Assembly (NCBI GenBank): GCA_017525245.1
Contig: JAFXTE010000079.1
Span: forward strand, 1 to 60,926
Reading direction: 5' to 3'
Length of the DNA stretch: 60,926 bases
Source: Bacteroidales bacterium
Lineage (GTDB): Bacteria > Bacteroidota > Bacteroidia > Bacteroidales > WCHB1-69
The notes under the pieces are model-generated. The model was given only the letters and a program-made list of their open reading frames with translations. It was not told where the DNA came from and did no database searches. Shown piece after piece: positions 17,416-25,830 of this stretch. The position numbers and the translations under genes are program-made. Every line of letters starts with the position of its first letter. Position 1 is the first letter of the stretch.

Positions 17416-17511
17416 TAAGTTTAAGTCTAAGTTTAAGTCTAAGTTTAAGTCTAAGTTTAAGTCTAAGTCTAAGTTTAAGTCTAAGTCTAAGTCTAAGTCT
17501 AAGTTTAAGTC
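17416..17511. repeat. 96-bp hexamer array (TAAGTY)16
   Basis: Exactly sixteen tandem copies of TAAGTT or TAAGTC with no spacers. It fills the gap between the DUF3078 start region and the stop of the ureohydrolase gene (17518). A simple-sequence array like this is prone to slippage. Confidence 0.95.
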
Positions 17512-17517
17512 AACAAC

Positions 17518-18693
17518 TTACTGATTCACCTTATGATAGGTGCGCCACCAGCGGTCGGAGATTTTGTCCTCACAAGCCAGCTGGTAGTCACGTGGGGAAC
17601 AGGGGAGATAATAGTGCTGCACTTGATCCTTGCCTTTCTGATACATCGGGACAACCACCCACCAACGGCCTGATTTCTTGCTATTAAAGAAGACCATCTC
17701 CTCCAATGCGCCCGACACTGAGATATTGAACTGCCTATAATCGCTTTTGTTCTTGAACTGGCCTTCGTTTTGGCGGAAGATGAATCCTTCCACAAAATAC
17801 CAAAGGATATGGGCGATGAGCTGGGAGGTCTGGTTGTTGAAATCCAGCGTGGGGTCGTATTCGTAGATGCCGAACGAGGAGAGTTTGTCACTCAGTCCCA
17901 CGAATTTGGCTATCTGGCAGATTTCCTCCCCGTAGAAGCCGTTGGAGGAATTGTGCGGACAACCTGGGGCATCGGGACGACGGACAGCGGAAATGTCGAG
18001 GGAAACCATGTCCGCGTTGCGCACCACAGGTTCCACTTCATCCAAATTCCTCCGCATCAGCCCTACTCTGTAGGTCTCAAAGAAAAGGCTCTCCATCATG
18101 TTCACCGATTCAGGGCTGTTCATGTAGCTCTGGAAACCGATGTTGGCGTAGTTCAGCAGGAAATTGGGCTGCTGGAGCACCATTTTGTTCACGTATGCGT
18201 CAGAGCGAATGGGTTTGCCCTCATTCCCGAGGTCAAAACAGGCGTCGATAGCCACCACATTGGCCACACGCTCCATCATCTCGTAGGCACGGTAATTGGC
18301 GAAAGCCAAGTCGTTGCTGCCGCCCAGAATGACCGGCACGACATTGTTCTCCACGAGATGGGCTACCACCTCCGACACTGCATGGTAGGTGTCCTCAACA
18401 CTCTTGCCCAACCGAAGATTTCCCAAATCAATGATTCTCACATCCTTACGCCAAGCGTACAGCTGGTAGAACTGTCTACGGATTTCATCAGGGGCCAACG
18501 AACAGGACGGGTTTTGCCATGCGTTGCGCACCTCGGGAACACCCACAATGGCGATATCCGCCTCCGAGATATTCACAGACGCCTCCGGATTGTACATCAT
18601 CACACGATACAACAATCTGTCCGTCAGGGATTCCGCATCAGGAATATGCAGTGACGTTATGGTTACAGGGTCAAAATAGAGAGACAAGTCCAT
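17518..18693 (-). CDS. Ureohydrolase-fold protein with degenerate metal site
   Basis: A 391-residue protein of the arginase/agmatinase/formimidoylglutamase superfamily. The fold is recognisable (ADIAIVGVPE, VPVILGGSNDLAFANY, VVAIDACFDLG, DMVSLDISAVRRPDAPG), but metal ligands are lost: the GGDH-type motif reads G124-G-S-N-D, DAHxD reads D150-A-C-F-D154, and SxDxD reads S231-L-D-I-S235. Three of six expected Mn ligands (two His, one Asp) are replaced, so hydrolase activity is unlikely. It lies 5 bases after topA and is surely co-transcribed with it. A C-terminal extension of about 100 residues (from SDYRQFNIS onward, Trp/Tyr-rich) goes beyond the enzyme fold. Databases may label such proteins formimidoylglutamase; the residues do not support that name. 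A structural or regulatory role is my inference. Confidence 0.82.
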   Translation of the reverse strand: MDLSLYFDPVTITSLHIPDAESLTDRLLYRVMMYNPEASVNISEADIAIVGVPEVRNAWQNPSCSLAPDEIRRQFYQLYAWRKDVRIIDLGNLRLGKSVEDTYHAVSEVVAHLVENNVVPVILGGSNDLAFANYRAYEMMERVANVVAIDACFDLGNEGKPIRSDAYVNKMVLQQPNFLLNYANIGFQSYMNSPESVNMMESLFFETYRVGLMRRNLDEVEPVVRNADMVSLDISAVRRPDAPGCPHNSSNGFYGEEICQIAKFVGLSDKLSSFGIYEYDPTLDFNNQTSQLIAHILWYFVEGFIFRQNEGQFKNKSDYRQFNISVSGALEEMVFFNSKKSGRWWVVVPMYQKGKDQVQHYYLPCSPRDYQLACEDKISDRWWRTYHKVNQ

Positions 18694-18698
18694 CCTTC

Positions 18699-21191
18699 CT
18701 ATTTTTTACGTCTGACAACACGTTTCTTGGCCGTCGGGGCGGTTTCCTGCATAATCCGGACACAATCCTGATAGGTAAGCCTGTTGGCCACCATGTCTTT
18801 GGGAATCTTGAAGTTGTCCGTTCCGTTAGTGATATACGGGCCGTACCGACCGTTCATCACCTTCAGATTGGCATCTTCGGAATATGACACCAGAACATTG
18901 CGCGTCTCCTTATTCTGGATAAGCTCAATCGCCTGCTCTTCGGTCAAGTCGTCAAGGCTCATGTTTTTATCAAGGGTATAATTCTTTCCATCATATTTAA
19001 TATAAGGGCCATAACGACCGGCGGCGGCAAAAATCTCCTTGCCATCGAAATGGCCTATCAGATGCGGAGTTCTCTCGGCGTTTTTCTTCATCTTGCCCTC
19101 CAAAAGCTCAATGCAACGCTCCAACGTGATGGAATAGGGGTCATCGGTTTTGGGGATGGACTCGAACGTGCCGTCATAGCGCACGTAGGGCCCGAAACGA
19201 CCCACGCCCACCGATACCACCTTGCCGTTCCATTCGCCAAGAGTGCGCGGCAGTTTGAACAGCTCCAGGGCTTCCTCCAGTGTGATGGTGTCGATGAACT
19301 GGTCGGCTTGGAGACGTGCGTAACGGGGCTTCGAGTCAGCGTAGGTCTCGCCAATCTGCACCATCGGACCGTATTTGCCTAATTTCGCGAAGACTTTCTC
19401 GTTGGTTTTGGGGTCATAGCCCAAAAGCCGCTCCCCGCTGGCCTTGGTGGAGTAGTTGATGGCCGTATCGACCTGCTGATGGAAACCGCCATAGAAACGG
19501 CTCATCATATCCTGCCAGTTGGCCTTGCCCTCCGCAATATCATCGAACTCCTTCTCCACATCAGCCGTAAAACCGTAATCCATAATCTCCTTGAAATTCT
19601 CCTGGAGATAGTCGTTCACCACAATACCCACATCCGTAGGGATGAGTTTGTCTTTCTCATAGCCATATTTTTCCTTTTTCTTCTCCTCTTTGACCCCGTC
19701 AGCGGTCATGGTGAGGCAGAAATACTGGCGTTCTTTGCCCTGGCGTGTGGCTTTGCGCACATATTCGCGCTTCTGGATGGTGGAGATGGTGGGGGCATAC
19801 GTTGAAGGACGCCCGATACCGAGTTCCTCCAGTTTTTTCACGAGGCTGGCTTCGGTATATCGCACCGGCGGCTGCGCATAACGCTGGGTCGCCATAATCT
19901 GCTTGGCATTCAGGTCGTCGCCCACTTCCATAGGCGGCAACATCCCCTTCACTTCCTCGCTTTCCTCATCTTTAGATTCCGTATATACTTTCAAGAAGCC
20001 GGGGAACAGGATGACCTCGCCGGAAGCGACGAACTTCTCAGCGCGACCTTCAACAGGAATGGTGATGGCGGTCTTTTCGGTTTTGGCATCACTCATCTGG
20101 GAGGCGATAGTGCGCTTCCAGATCAGCTCGTAGAGATGCTTGGCGAAAGTGTCGCCAGGAATGGTTTCCCGAGAAATATCCGTGGGACGGATAGCTTCGT
20201 GCGCCTCCTGTGCTCCTTTGGTCTTGGTGACATACTTGCGGGTCTTGGCGTAATCCTCACCGTATTTCTCAGCCACGACTTTATGGGCGACGGCGAGCGC
20301 CATGTTCGACAGGTTCACGGAGTCGGTACGCATGTAGGTGATGTAACCGGCCTCGTAGAGCTGCTGTGCCACGACCATCGTCTTTGAGACGGAAAATCCG
20401 AGTTTGCGGGCCGCCTCCTGTTGCAGTGTGGAGGTGGTGAACGGCGGCGCAGGACTTTTCTTGCCCGGGGTCTTCTCAATGGCTGTGATTTTGAACGACG
20501 CATTCCGGCAGTGCTCCAAAAAAGAGAGGGCTTCCTCCTTGGTGGGGAAACGCTTGTTCAGCTCCGCGTCCAGCTCGATTTTCTTGTCGCGCAGCGGGTT
20601 GAAAATGCCGTCCACCTTGTAAGAGGAGGTGCTGTTGAACTTCTCGATTTCGTGTTCGCGCTCGACAATCAGCTTCACCGCCACCGACTGCACACGCCCT
20701 GCTGAAAGTGAGGGGCGTACCTTGCGCCACAGAACCGGCGACAACTCGAAACCGACGAGACGGTCCAGCACACGACGAGCCTGCTGCGCATTCACCAAAT
20801 CAACATTCAACGTTCTGGGATGCGCCAAAGCCTCATCAATAGCGGATTTGGTAATCTCATGAAACACAATACGTTTCACCTTCGCTGGATCCATCTTGGT
20901 CACTTCCATCAAATGCCACGAAATGGCTTCACCCTCGCGGTCATCATCGGTTGCGAGCCAGATAGTGTCGGCCTCCGCCGCCTTTTTCTTGATATCGTTG
21001 ATGAGGGCTTTCTTGTCATCCAACACCTCATACTGTGGTTCAAAATCGTGCGCGATGTCTATGCCCATCCCTTTCGAGGGAAGATCCCGCACGTGACCCT
21101 TACTGGAAATCACGGTGTAATCCTTCCCGATGAACTTCTGGATGGTTTTCGCTTTCGCCGGAGACTCGACGATGATTAAGTTCTTGCTCAT
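18699..21191 (-). CDS. topA: DNA topoisomerase I
   Basis: A type IA topoisomerase that relaxes negative supercoils. It has 830 residues. The Toprim domain is at 3-120 (IVESPAKAKTI; acidic triad in ATDDDREGEAISWH), the catalytic Tyr286 in TYMRTDS, and the ATP-independent core has SAGRVQSVA and GIGRPSTYAPTIS. The C-terminal third holds repeated GRYGPYI/GRFGPYV units (Toprim-C repeats) and ends in a basic tail; the Cys4 zinc fingers of E. coli TopA are absent, as usual for Bacteroidetes. The ureohydrolase-like gene follows after 5 bases. Confidence 0.97.
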   Translation of the reverse strand: MSKNLIIVESPAKAKTIQKFIGKDYTVISSKGHVRDLPSKGMGIDIAHDFEPQYEVLDDKKALINDIKKKAAEADTIWLATDDDREGEAISWHLMEVTKMDPAKVKRIVFHEITKSAIDEALAHPRTLNVDLVNAQQARRVLDRLVGFELSPVLWRKVRPSLSAGRVQSVAVKLIVEREHEIEKFNSTSSYKVDGIFNPLRDKKIELDAELNKRFPTKEEALSFLEHCRNASFKITAIEKTPGKKSPAPPFTTSTLQQEAARKLGFSVSKTMVVAQQLYEAGYITYMRTDSVNLSNMALAVAHKVVAEKYGEDYAKTRKYVTKTKGAQEAHEAIRPTDISRETIPGDTFAKHLYELIWKRTIASQMSDAKTEKTAITIPVEGRAEKFVASGEVILFPGFLKVYTESKDEESEEVKGMLPPMEVGDDLNAKQIMATQRYAQPPVRYTEASLVKKLEELGIGRPSTYAPTISTIQKREYVRKATRQGKERQYFCLTMTADGVKEEKKKEKYGYEKDKLIPTDVGIVVNDYLQENFKEIMDYGFTADVEKEFDDIAEGKANWQDMMSRFYGGFHQQVDTAINYSTKASGERLLGYDPKTNEKVFAKLGKYGPMVQIGETYADSKPRYARLQADQFIDTITLEEALELFKLPRTLGEWNGKVVSVGVGRFGPYVRYDGTFESIPKTDDPYSITLERCIELLEGKMKKNAERTPHLIGHFDGKEIFAAAGRYGPYIKYDGKNYTLDKNMSLDDLTEEQAIELIQNKETRNVLVSYSEDANLKVMNGRYGPYITNGTDNFKIPKDMVANRLTYQDCVRIMQETAPTAKKRVVRRKK

Positions 21192-21372
21192 ATATTGGTT
21201 TATAGTTACTATTAACTGTTTATCGTTTCTTTTTTCGTATTCTTTATTTATGGGTTTATCGTTTTGAGACTTAAGACTTTTGACTTGAGACTTTGTTGAT
21301 ACACATTTCTTTTGTACTTTGTTTACAATCTAAATTATTATGTTCATTCATCTATTTTTGTCTATAATCTCT

Positions 21373-21400
21373 CACGTCTTACATCTTACGTCTTACGTCT
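21373..21400. repeat. Heptamer repeat (TTACGTC) forming the end of ribF
   Basis: Tandem ACGTCTT/ACATCTT units. The ribF reading frame ends inside this array at 21386, so the repeat encodes the last codons and stop. The rest of the 194-base spacer to topA shows no other feature beyond AT-rich sequence and similar degenerate repeats. Confidence 0.8.
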
Positions 21401-21961
21401 ATATTCGTATCCCAGCATCGCGTCCACCGTTTCCCAATCCTTTTTGAGGATGTGTTCGCGGATGACGGCGGAGTGAACGCCGGCGGAGTGCCACATCTCT
21501 TCGGGGATGTCCACCACTTGGAGACTGTGTTCACGGCAATATTCCTTGATGTTGTCATGATGTCCTTCGCGGTGATGCCCGAAGGCATGATTCGGCCCCA
21601 TCACCAACGTGTGGGCCTGTAGAGTACCCATTATGACCTCCTGGATGAACTGCTGGTAGGTCTTTTGGGAGAATTCCAACGAGAACGGCAACACAATGGT
21701 AGCATCAACACCCTGTTTCTCAATAAGTTTCAGATTCTCATCCAAGCTGTTGATGGTGAAGAACGAGGAATCGGGGTGAAGCACGGTGCGGGGATGGGGG
21801 TCAAAAGTCAGCACTACACTGGTGCCGTTAACCCGTGCGGCTTGTTCGATCAAAAATCGCAGAATACGGACATGCCCCAAGTGGACACCGTCGAATGCGC
21901 CGACAGCAACCACCGGGTTGTCCCAGCCCGGCAAATTCTCTAAACCCTTGTAAATTAGCAT
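21386..21961 (-). CDS. ribF: RibF-like FMN adenylyltransferase lacking the riboflavin kinase domain
   Basis: The N-terminal FAD-synthetase half of RibF, which would adenylylate FMN to FAD. It has 191 residues against roughly 300 or more for the bifunctional enzyme. The nucleotidyltransferase signature GAFDGVHLGH (21-30), the FDPHPR motif and the late S-S-x-I-R-like helix (GVHSAVIREHILKKDW) are intact. The protein stops right after DAMLGYEYRRKT, where the second domain (GTVVHG..., GFPTAN) would begin, and the last codons come from a TTACGTC heptamer array. No riboflavin kinase remnant is recognisable downstream on either strand. It follows pheT by 18 bases and probably shares its promoter. Either the kinase is encoded elsewhere or the gene has been truncated. 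Confidence 0.88.
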   Translation of the reverse strand: MLIYKGLENLPGWDNPVVAVGAFDGVHLGHVRILRFLIEQAARVNGTSVVLTFDPHPRTVLHPDSSFFTINSLDENLKLIEKQGVDATIVLPFSLEFSQKTYQQFIQEVIMGTLQAHTLVMGPNHAFGHHREGHHDNIKEYCREHSLQVVDIPEEMWHSAGVHSAVIREHILKKDWETVDAMLGYEYRRKT

Positions 21962-21979
21962 TCCGTAAAGAAATACCCG

Positions 21980-24445
21980 TTAACGCAATTTTGCTCCGAC
22001 CTCACGCTCGTACGCCGCCACCAACTTGTTCATCGTCTTGTTGATTTCCTCGTCGGTGAGTGTTCTGTCGGCACTCTGAAGCACGAAGTTCAACGCATAC
22101 GACTTTTTGCCGTCGCCGAGGGCAGCTCCCTCAAAGACATCGAACAAACTGACCTGCTTCAGCAACTTGGAAGCGTACTTGTATCCGATTTTTTCCAACG
22201 TGTCATACGTCACATTCTTGTCCACCACCAACGCCAAGTCGCGGCGCACGGCAGGATACGTGTTGATGGGCGTATAGTTGACAACGGTTTTCCGCAGCGC
22301 ATTGACGGCCTTAACGTCAATTTCCGCGTAATAGACCGTCTTTTTCAAGTCGAAGCAACGCAGAATATCGGCACGGAGAACACCAACGTGAATCGGGGTC
22401 ACATCATCCACCTTGTAGGAGACATGCTGCGCGAACATGCGCGACTCCGTGTCCGTGACAAGCTGGATCTTCTCCATCGGGAAGTTGACCTTGAGCAGGA
22501 AATTGTCAATCATGTTGCGGAGGTAGAAAAAGTCGGCCTCTGCGGACTTGCCCTCCCAGTTGTCGTCGCCCTGCTTGCCCGTCACGAAGATGGACATCAT
22601 ATCGCGTTCCTGATAGCGAACGGTGACATCGTCACCCACAACCGATTGCGGGTTCAGATGATACGTTTTTCCGAACTCGAACAAGCGAAGGTCAGCCGTT
22701 TTGTTGTTCACATTGCGGCTCACATTCTCCAATCCACAGAAAAGCAGGCTCTGACGCATGGCATTCAGTTCGCTGCTGAGCGGGTTGAGCAGTTTCACCG
22801 TCTCGCGCTCATCAACAAAATCGAAACGCTGGGCATATTCAGCCTTGGTCAGAGAGTTGTTCATCACCTCATAGAATCCGTTGTCTGCCAAATACTTGGA
22901 GATGGTCGTCTGCATCTGGTAGGCGTTATCGCCCTGCCGCAGACAAGACATGTCGTAAGTCAGCGTTGTGGGTATCTCAATGCTGTTATATCCGTAAATA
23001 CGCAGGATTTCCTCAATCAGGTCAATCGGGCGGGTCACATCGGCCTTGTTCTGGGGCACGGTCACGATGAGTTTGTCGTCACCCGCAGGCTTCACCTCCA
23101 TATCCAGCAATACTAAAATCTTTGTAATCGTCTGTTTCTCAATCACCTTGCCAGCCACTTGGTTGACATCTTCATAGTAAAGGGTGATTTGCACGGGTTC
23201 AATCTCATTGGGATAGCGGTCGAGGATGTTCATCACGGGATAGCCGCCGGCCAACTCCATCACTAATTCCACAGCACGTTTCAGCGCATAGACGGTGATG
23301 GACGGGTCGCAACCGCGCTCGTAACGGAACGATGCGTCGGTCTTCAGGCCGTGGCGTTTCGCAGTTTTGCGGATGCTCACGGGGTTGAAGTAAGCGCTCT
23401 CAAGGAACAGACGGGTGGTGTTTTCGGTGATGCCGGAGTGCAAGCCGCCATAAACACCGGCGATGCACATGCCCTCCTTCTCGTTGCAAATCATCAGGTC
23501 GTCGGCACTGAGTTTGACCTCGTTGCCGTCGAGGGTGACGAAAGGCGTTCCCTCAGGCAGATTCTTGACAATCACCTTGTTGCCCTCGATTTTGTCGGCA
23601 TCGAAGGCATGCATGGGCTGTCCCAACTCAAGCATGATGTATTGGGTGATGTCCACAATGTTGTTGATAGGGCGCACGCCGACGGATTTGAGCTTGGTCT
23701 GCAGCCATTCGGGAGACTCCTGCACCTTGATACCGTCAATGAGCACGCCAGAGTAGCGGGGGCAGTCCTTTTGATTCTCGATGACGATGTCGATGCGGGA
23801 GTGGACGCCGGCCACGGGCTGCACCTCGCGGGCGTTGCGGCGCACCAGCGTGGAGCAGGAGACGCCATGCTGGACGAGGACAGCATAGAGGTCGCGGGCC
23901 ACGCCGAAGTGACAGATAGCGTCACAACGGTTCGGGGTAAGCCCGATTTCGAAGATGGTGTCCGCTTCGATCTTGAAATAATCCGCCGCAGGGGTGCCAG
24001 GCACAACATCTTCGGGCAACACCATGATGCCGTCGTGCGATGTGCCGAGGCCGATTTCGTCCTCCGCGCAAATCATGCCCTCCGAAAGCTCGCCGCGCAG
24101 TTTGGATTTCTTGATGGTGAAAGACTCGTCACCGTTGTAAAGCACCGTGCCGATGGTGGCGACCACCACTTTCTGACCTGCCGCGACATTGGCAGCCCCA
24201 CAGACGATGTGAAGCGGTTCTTCCTCCCCCACATTGACAGTGGTCACGTGAAGATGGTCAGAGTTGGGATGCGGTTCGCAGGTGAGCACCTCGCCGATTT
24301 TCAGACCGCGAAGACCACCCTTGACCGTCTCAAACGTGTCTATCCCTTCAACTTCCAATCCGCAATCTGTCAGATACGCGGCAGTCTCTTCCGCCGACAA
24401 GTTGAATTTCAGCAATTCTTTCAGCCATTTGTAAGAAATCTTCAT
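21980..24445 (-). CDS. pheT: Phenylalanyl-tRNA synthetase beta subunit
   Basis: The beta subunit of the (alpha-beta)2 PheRS, carrying the tRNA-binding and editing domains. It has 821 residues, full length. In order: N-terminal B1 (MKISYKWLKELLKF), tRNA-binding EMAP-like domain (40-150; GEVLTCEPHPNSDHLHVTTV, GMICAEDEIGLG), B3/B4 editing domain (~210-400; GLTPNRCDAICHFGVARDLYAV at its front), B5 (~405-480), the catalytic-like core and the C-terminal ferredoxin-like anticodon-binding domain (INTYPAVRRDLALVVD). The alpha subunit gene pheS is not in the window, so the two subunits are unlinked here, as is common. It has its own -7 box upstream. Confidence 0.97.
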   Translation of the reverse strand: MKISYKWLKELLKFNLSAEETAAYLTDCGLEVEGIDTFETVKGGLRGLKIGEVLTCEPHPNSDHLHVTTVNVGEEEPLHIVCGAANVAAGQKVVVATIGTVLYNGDESFTIKKSKLRGELSEGMICAEDEIGLGTSHDGIMVLPEDVVPGTPAADYFKIEADTIFEIGLTPNRCDAICHFGVARDLYAVLVQHGVSCSTLVRRNAREVQPVAGVHSRIDIVIENQKDCPRYSGVLIDGIKVQESPEWLQTKLKSVGVRPINNIVDITQYIMLELGQPMHAFDADKIEGNKVIVKNLPEGTPFVTLDGNEVKLSADDLMICNEKEGMCIAGVYGGLHSGITENTTRLFLESAYFNPVSIRKTAKRHGLKTDASFRYERGCDPSITVYALKRAVELVMELAGGYPVMNILDRYPNEIEPVQITLYYEDVNQVAGKVIEKQTITKILVLLDMEVKPAGDDKLIVTVPQNKADVTRPIDLIEEILRIYGYNSIEIPTTLTYDMSCLRQGDNAYQMQTTISKYLADNGFYEVMNNSLTKAEYAQRFDFVDERETVKLLNPLSSELNAMRQSLLFCGLENVSRNVNNKTADLRLFEFGKTYHLNPQSVVGDDVTVRYQERDMMSIFVTGKQGDDNWEGKSAEADFFYLRNMIDNFLLKVNFPMEKIQLVTDTESRMFAQHVSYKVDDVTPIHVGVLRADILRCFDLKKTVYYAEIDVKAVNALRKTVVNYTPINTYPAVRRDLALVVDKNVTYDTLEKIGYKYASKLLKQVSLFDVFEGAALGDGKKSYALNFVLQSADRTLTDEEINKTMNKLVAAYEREVGAKLR

Positions 24446-24506
24446 ATATATAACTATTTTATAATAAACAAATTAACCGCAAAAACGGATTATTTTTTTG
24501 CGGCTG

Positions 24507-24514
24507 CAAATATA
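24507..24514 (-). promoter_or_regulatory. -7 box (TATATTTG) for pheT-ribF
   Basis: TATATTTG followed by CAGCCGC on the minus strand matches the -7 consensus. It predicts a leader of about 55 bases before pheT. Confidence 0.65.
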
Positions 24515-24594
24515 ATATATATAAAACAGATAACGGTTGGATTTTGATTTTTTTTTGTTACGCGCTGGATGTGTGCGGTTTACGAGGTTCAAGG

Positions 24595-25548
24595 TCAAGT
24601 CTTAAGTCTCACCTTCGGAAACGCTTTGCGATTCGCGGAGCCGTAGCCGACAGCGTAATTCATCTCGCCGGGCGGCACCACTACAACGACATCTTCCCTA
24701 CCCTCTCGTGCAATCTGATCTGCGATGCGATCGTGCCATAACGCGGTGTGTACCAATTCTCTGAAAGAGATATGGAACGGGCCTGCAAGCAAATGATCCC
24801 CTTCTCGAAGATCTTGTGTGGGGTGCAGACCCATACGCAACACTGTGACACCTGCCGTCTGAAAATAGCGGTAAAGCTCCTTGCACCAGTCCACAGCGTC
24901 CTCCAGCGACAAGGGTACATATCTTCCGTTACGGTAATCATCGGCCAGCGCGGTGCCGTCAACGACCAATGTTGGATAAATGCGAGTGCAAGAGGCACCG
25001 AACGCGACAATCTGTTCCGCCGTGTGCAACGCCTTCGCCTTCGTGTCACCGGGAAGCCCGATCATCATCTGCAGTCCAAGGTCGATGCCGTGTTTACGTA
25101 TCAGGCGGGAAGCATTCTCCACGTCCGCCACCGTATGCCCGCGCCCGCAACGAGCCAAAATGTCATCATTCAACGATTGCGCACCCAACTCAATCAGCGT
25201 AACACCTTTGCTCTTAAGATTTTGCAGAATATGGTCATCGATATAATCTGGGCGGGTGGAAAGCTGTATGCCCTCAATGCGTCCCTCTTGAAGGTAAGGC
25301 TGCACCGCGTCTAAATAGCGGTTCTGCACCGGTTCGGGCAGACAAGTGAAGCTCCCACCAAAGAAAGCGACTCGCTTTTGACAATCATGCGGAATAGTTT
25401 GCAAATTTCGGTCTATCAACGCAGTAACCTGTTCTAAAGAAGGCAGTTTCTGCTGTCCGGAAATCACATACTGGTTACAATAGACGCAACGGTGCGGGCA
25501 GGCCAGCATCGGCAAGAAGACGGGGATGACGCGATGTGCGGAGGGCAT
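24595..25548 (-). CDS. Radical SAM protein (Elp3-like core)
   Basis: A radical S-adenosylmethionine enzyme of 317 residues. The 4Fe-4S ligands are C17, C21 and C24 in the ACPHRCVYCNQ motif right at the N terminus. The SAM-binding Gly-rich strand (AFFGGSFTCLP), the STRPDYID segment and IELGAQSLND follow, as in the Elp3/HemN-like group; there is no acetyltransferase domain, so it is not a full Elp3. Its reaction is unknown; RNA modification is plausible but not shown. The C terminus RLKT and its stop are encoded by AAGTCTT-type repeat sequence, so the end may be repeat-derived. It lies downstream of tRNA-Glu in the same direction, but a terminator intervenes. Confidence 0.85.
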   Translation of the reverse strand: MPSAHRVIPVFLPMLACPHRCVYCNQYVISGQQKLPSLEQVTALIDRNLQTIPHDCQKRVAFFGGSFTCLPEPVQNRYLDAVQPYLQEGRIEGIQLSTRPDYIDDHILQNLKSKGVTLIELGAQSLNDDILARCGRGHTVADVENASRLIRKHGIDLGLQMMIGLPGDTKAKALHTAEQIVAFGASCTRIYPTLVVDGTALADDYRNGRYVPLSLEDAVDWCKELYRYFQTAGVTVLRMGLHPTQDLREGDHLLAGPFHISFRELVHTALWHDRIADQIAREGREDVVVVVPPGEMNYAVGYGSANRKAFPKVRLKT

Positions 25549-25556
25549 GGGGGGGT

Positions 25557-25621
25557 ATGACTTGGAACTATGACTATGACTATAACTATGACTATGACCT
25601 AGACTTAAACTTAGACTTAGG
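25557..25621. repeat. Hexamer repeats (ACTATG, ACTTAG)
   Basis: Six-base units of ACTATG/ACTATA type grade into TAGACTTAAACTTAG. They lie between the radical SAM start and the tRNA terminator. Confidence 0.8.
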
Positions 25622-25645
25622 CTATTAGGGGGTGGTAGTTAGATA

Positions 25646-25674
25646 TAAAAAAAGCAACCTGTTAGAGGTTGCTT
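25646..25674 (-). terminator. Terminator of tRNA-Glu
   Basis: On the minus strand AAGCAACC and GGTTGCTT (25667-25674 with 25652-25659) form an 8-bp stem followed by a run of Ts, immediately past the tRNA 3' end. Confidence 0.9.
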
Positions 25675-25676
25675 GG

Positions 25677-25754
25677 TGGTAGCGTGTAGGGGATTCGAAC
25701 CCCTGATTTTAAGAATGAAAATCTTACGTCCTAGGCCAACTAGACGAACACGCC
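25677..25754 (-). tRNA. tRNA-Glu (UUC)
   Basis: The cloverleaf is complete on the minus strand: acceptor GGCGTGT/ACACGCT (first pair G-U), D arm GTC...GAC, anticodon stem TAAGA/TCTTA around loop TTTTCAT with anticodon TTC, T arm AGGGG-TTCGAAT-CCCCT, discriminator A and an encoded CCA (25677-25679). A terminator follows at once and a -7 box precedes it, so it is a single-gene transcription unit. Confidence 0.96.
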
Positions 25755-25777
25755 ATCTGATGTCAAATTTGACGCGG

Positions 25778-25785
25778 CAAAAGTA
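25778..25785 (-). promoter_or_regulatory. -7 box (TACTTTTG) for tRNA-Glu
   Basis: TACTTTTG followed by CCGCG on the minus strand, 24 bases before the mature tRNA 5' end. A TTTG element about 26 bases further upstream is slightly too far for an ideal -33 box. Confidence 0.6.
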
Positions 25786-25830
25786 CACTTTTTTTGATAT
25801 GCTCCGCCAAATCTGAAAAAATATTTTTTC

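Noticed and set aside
17416-17511. Possible CRISPR-like array
   Set aside because: Sixteen directly abutting 6-bp units with no spacers; a simple-sequence repeat, not CRISPR. No cas gene is in the window.
17518-18693. Calling the topA neighbour formimidoylglutamase (hutG)
   Set aside because: Key metal ligands are missing and no histidine-degradation genes are nearby.
23351-24547. 398-codon plus-strand frame opposite pheT
   Set aside because: pheT is complete and conserved on the other strand; the frame has no start context or domain.
24595-25548. Calling the radical SAM protein Elp3 or HemN
   Set aside because: It lacks the acetyltransferase domain of Elp3 and the HemN C-terminal domain; only the radical SAM core is supported.
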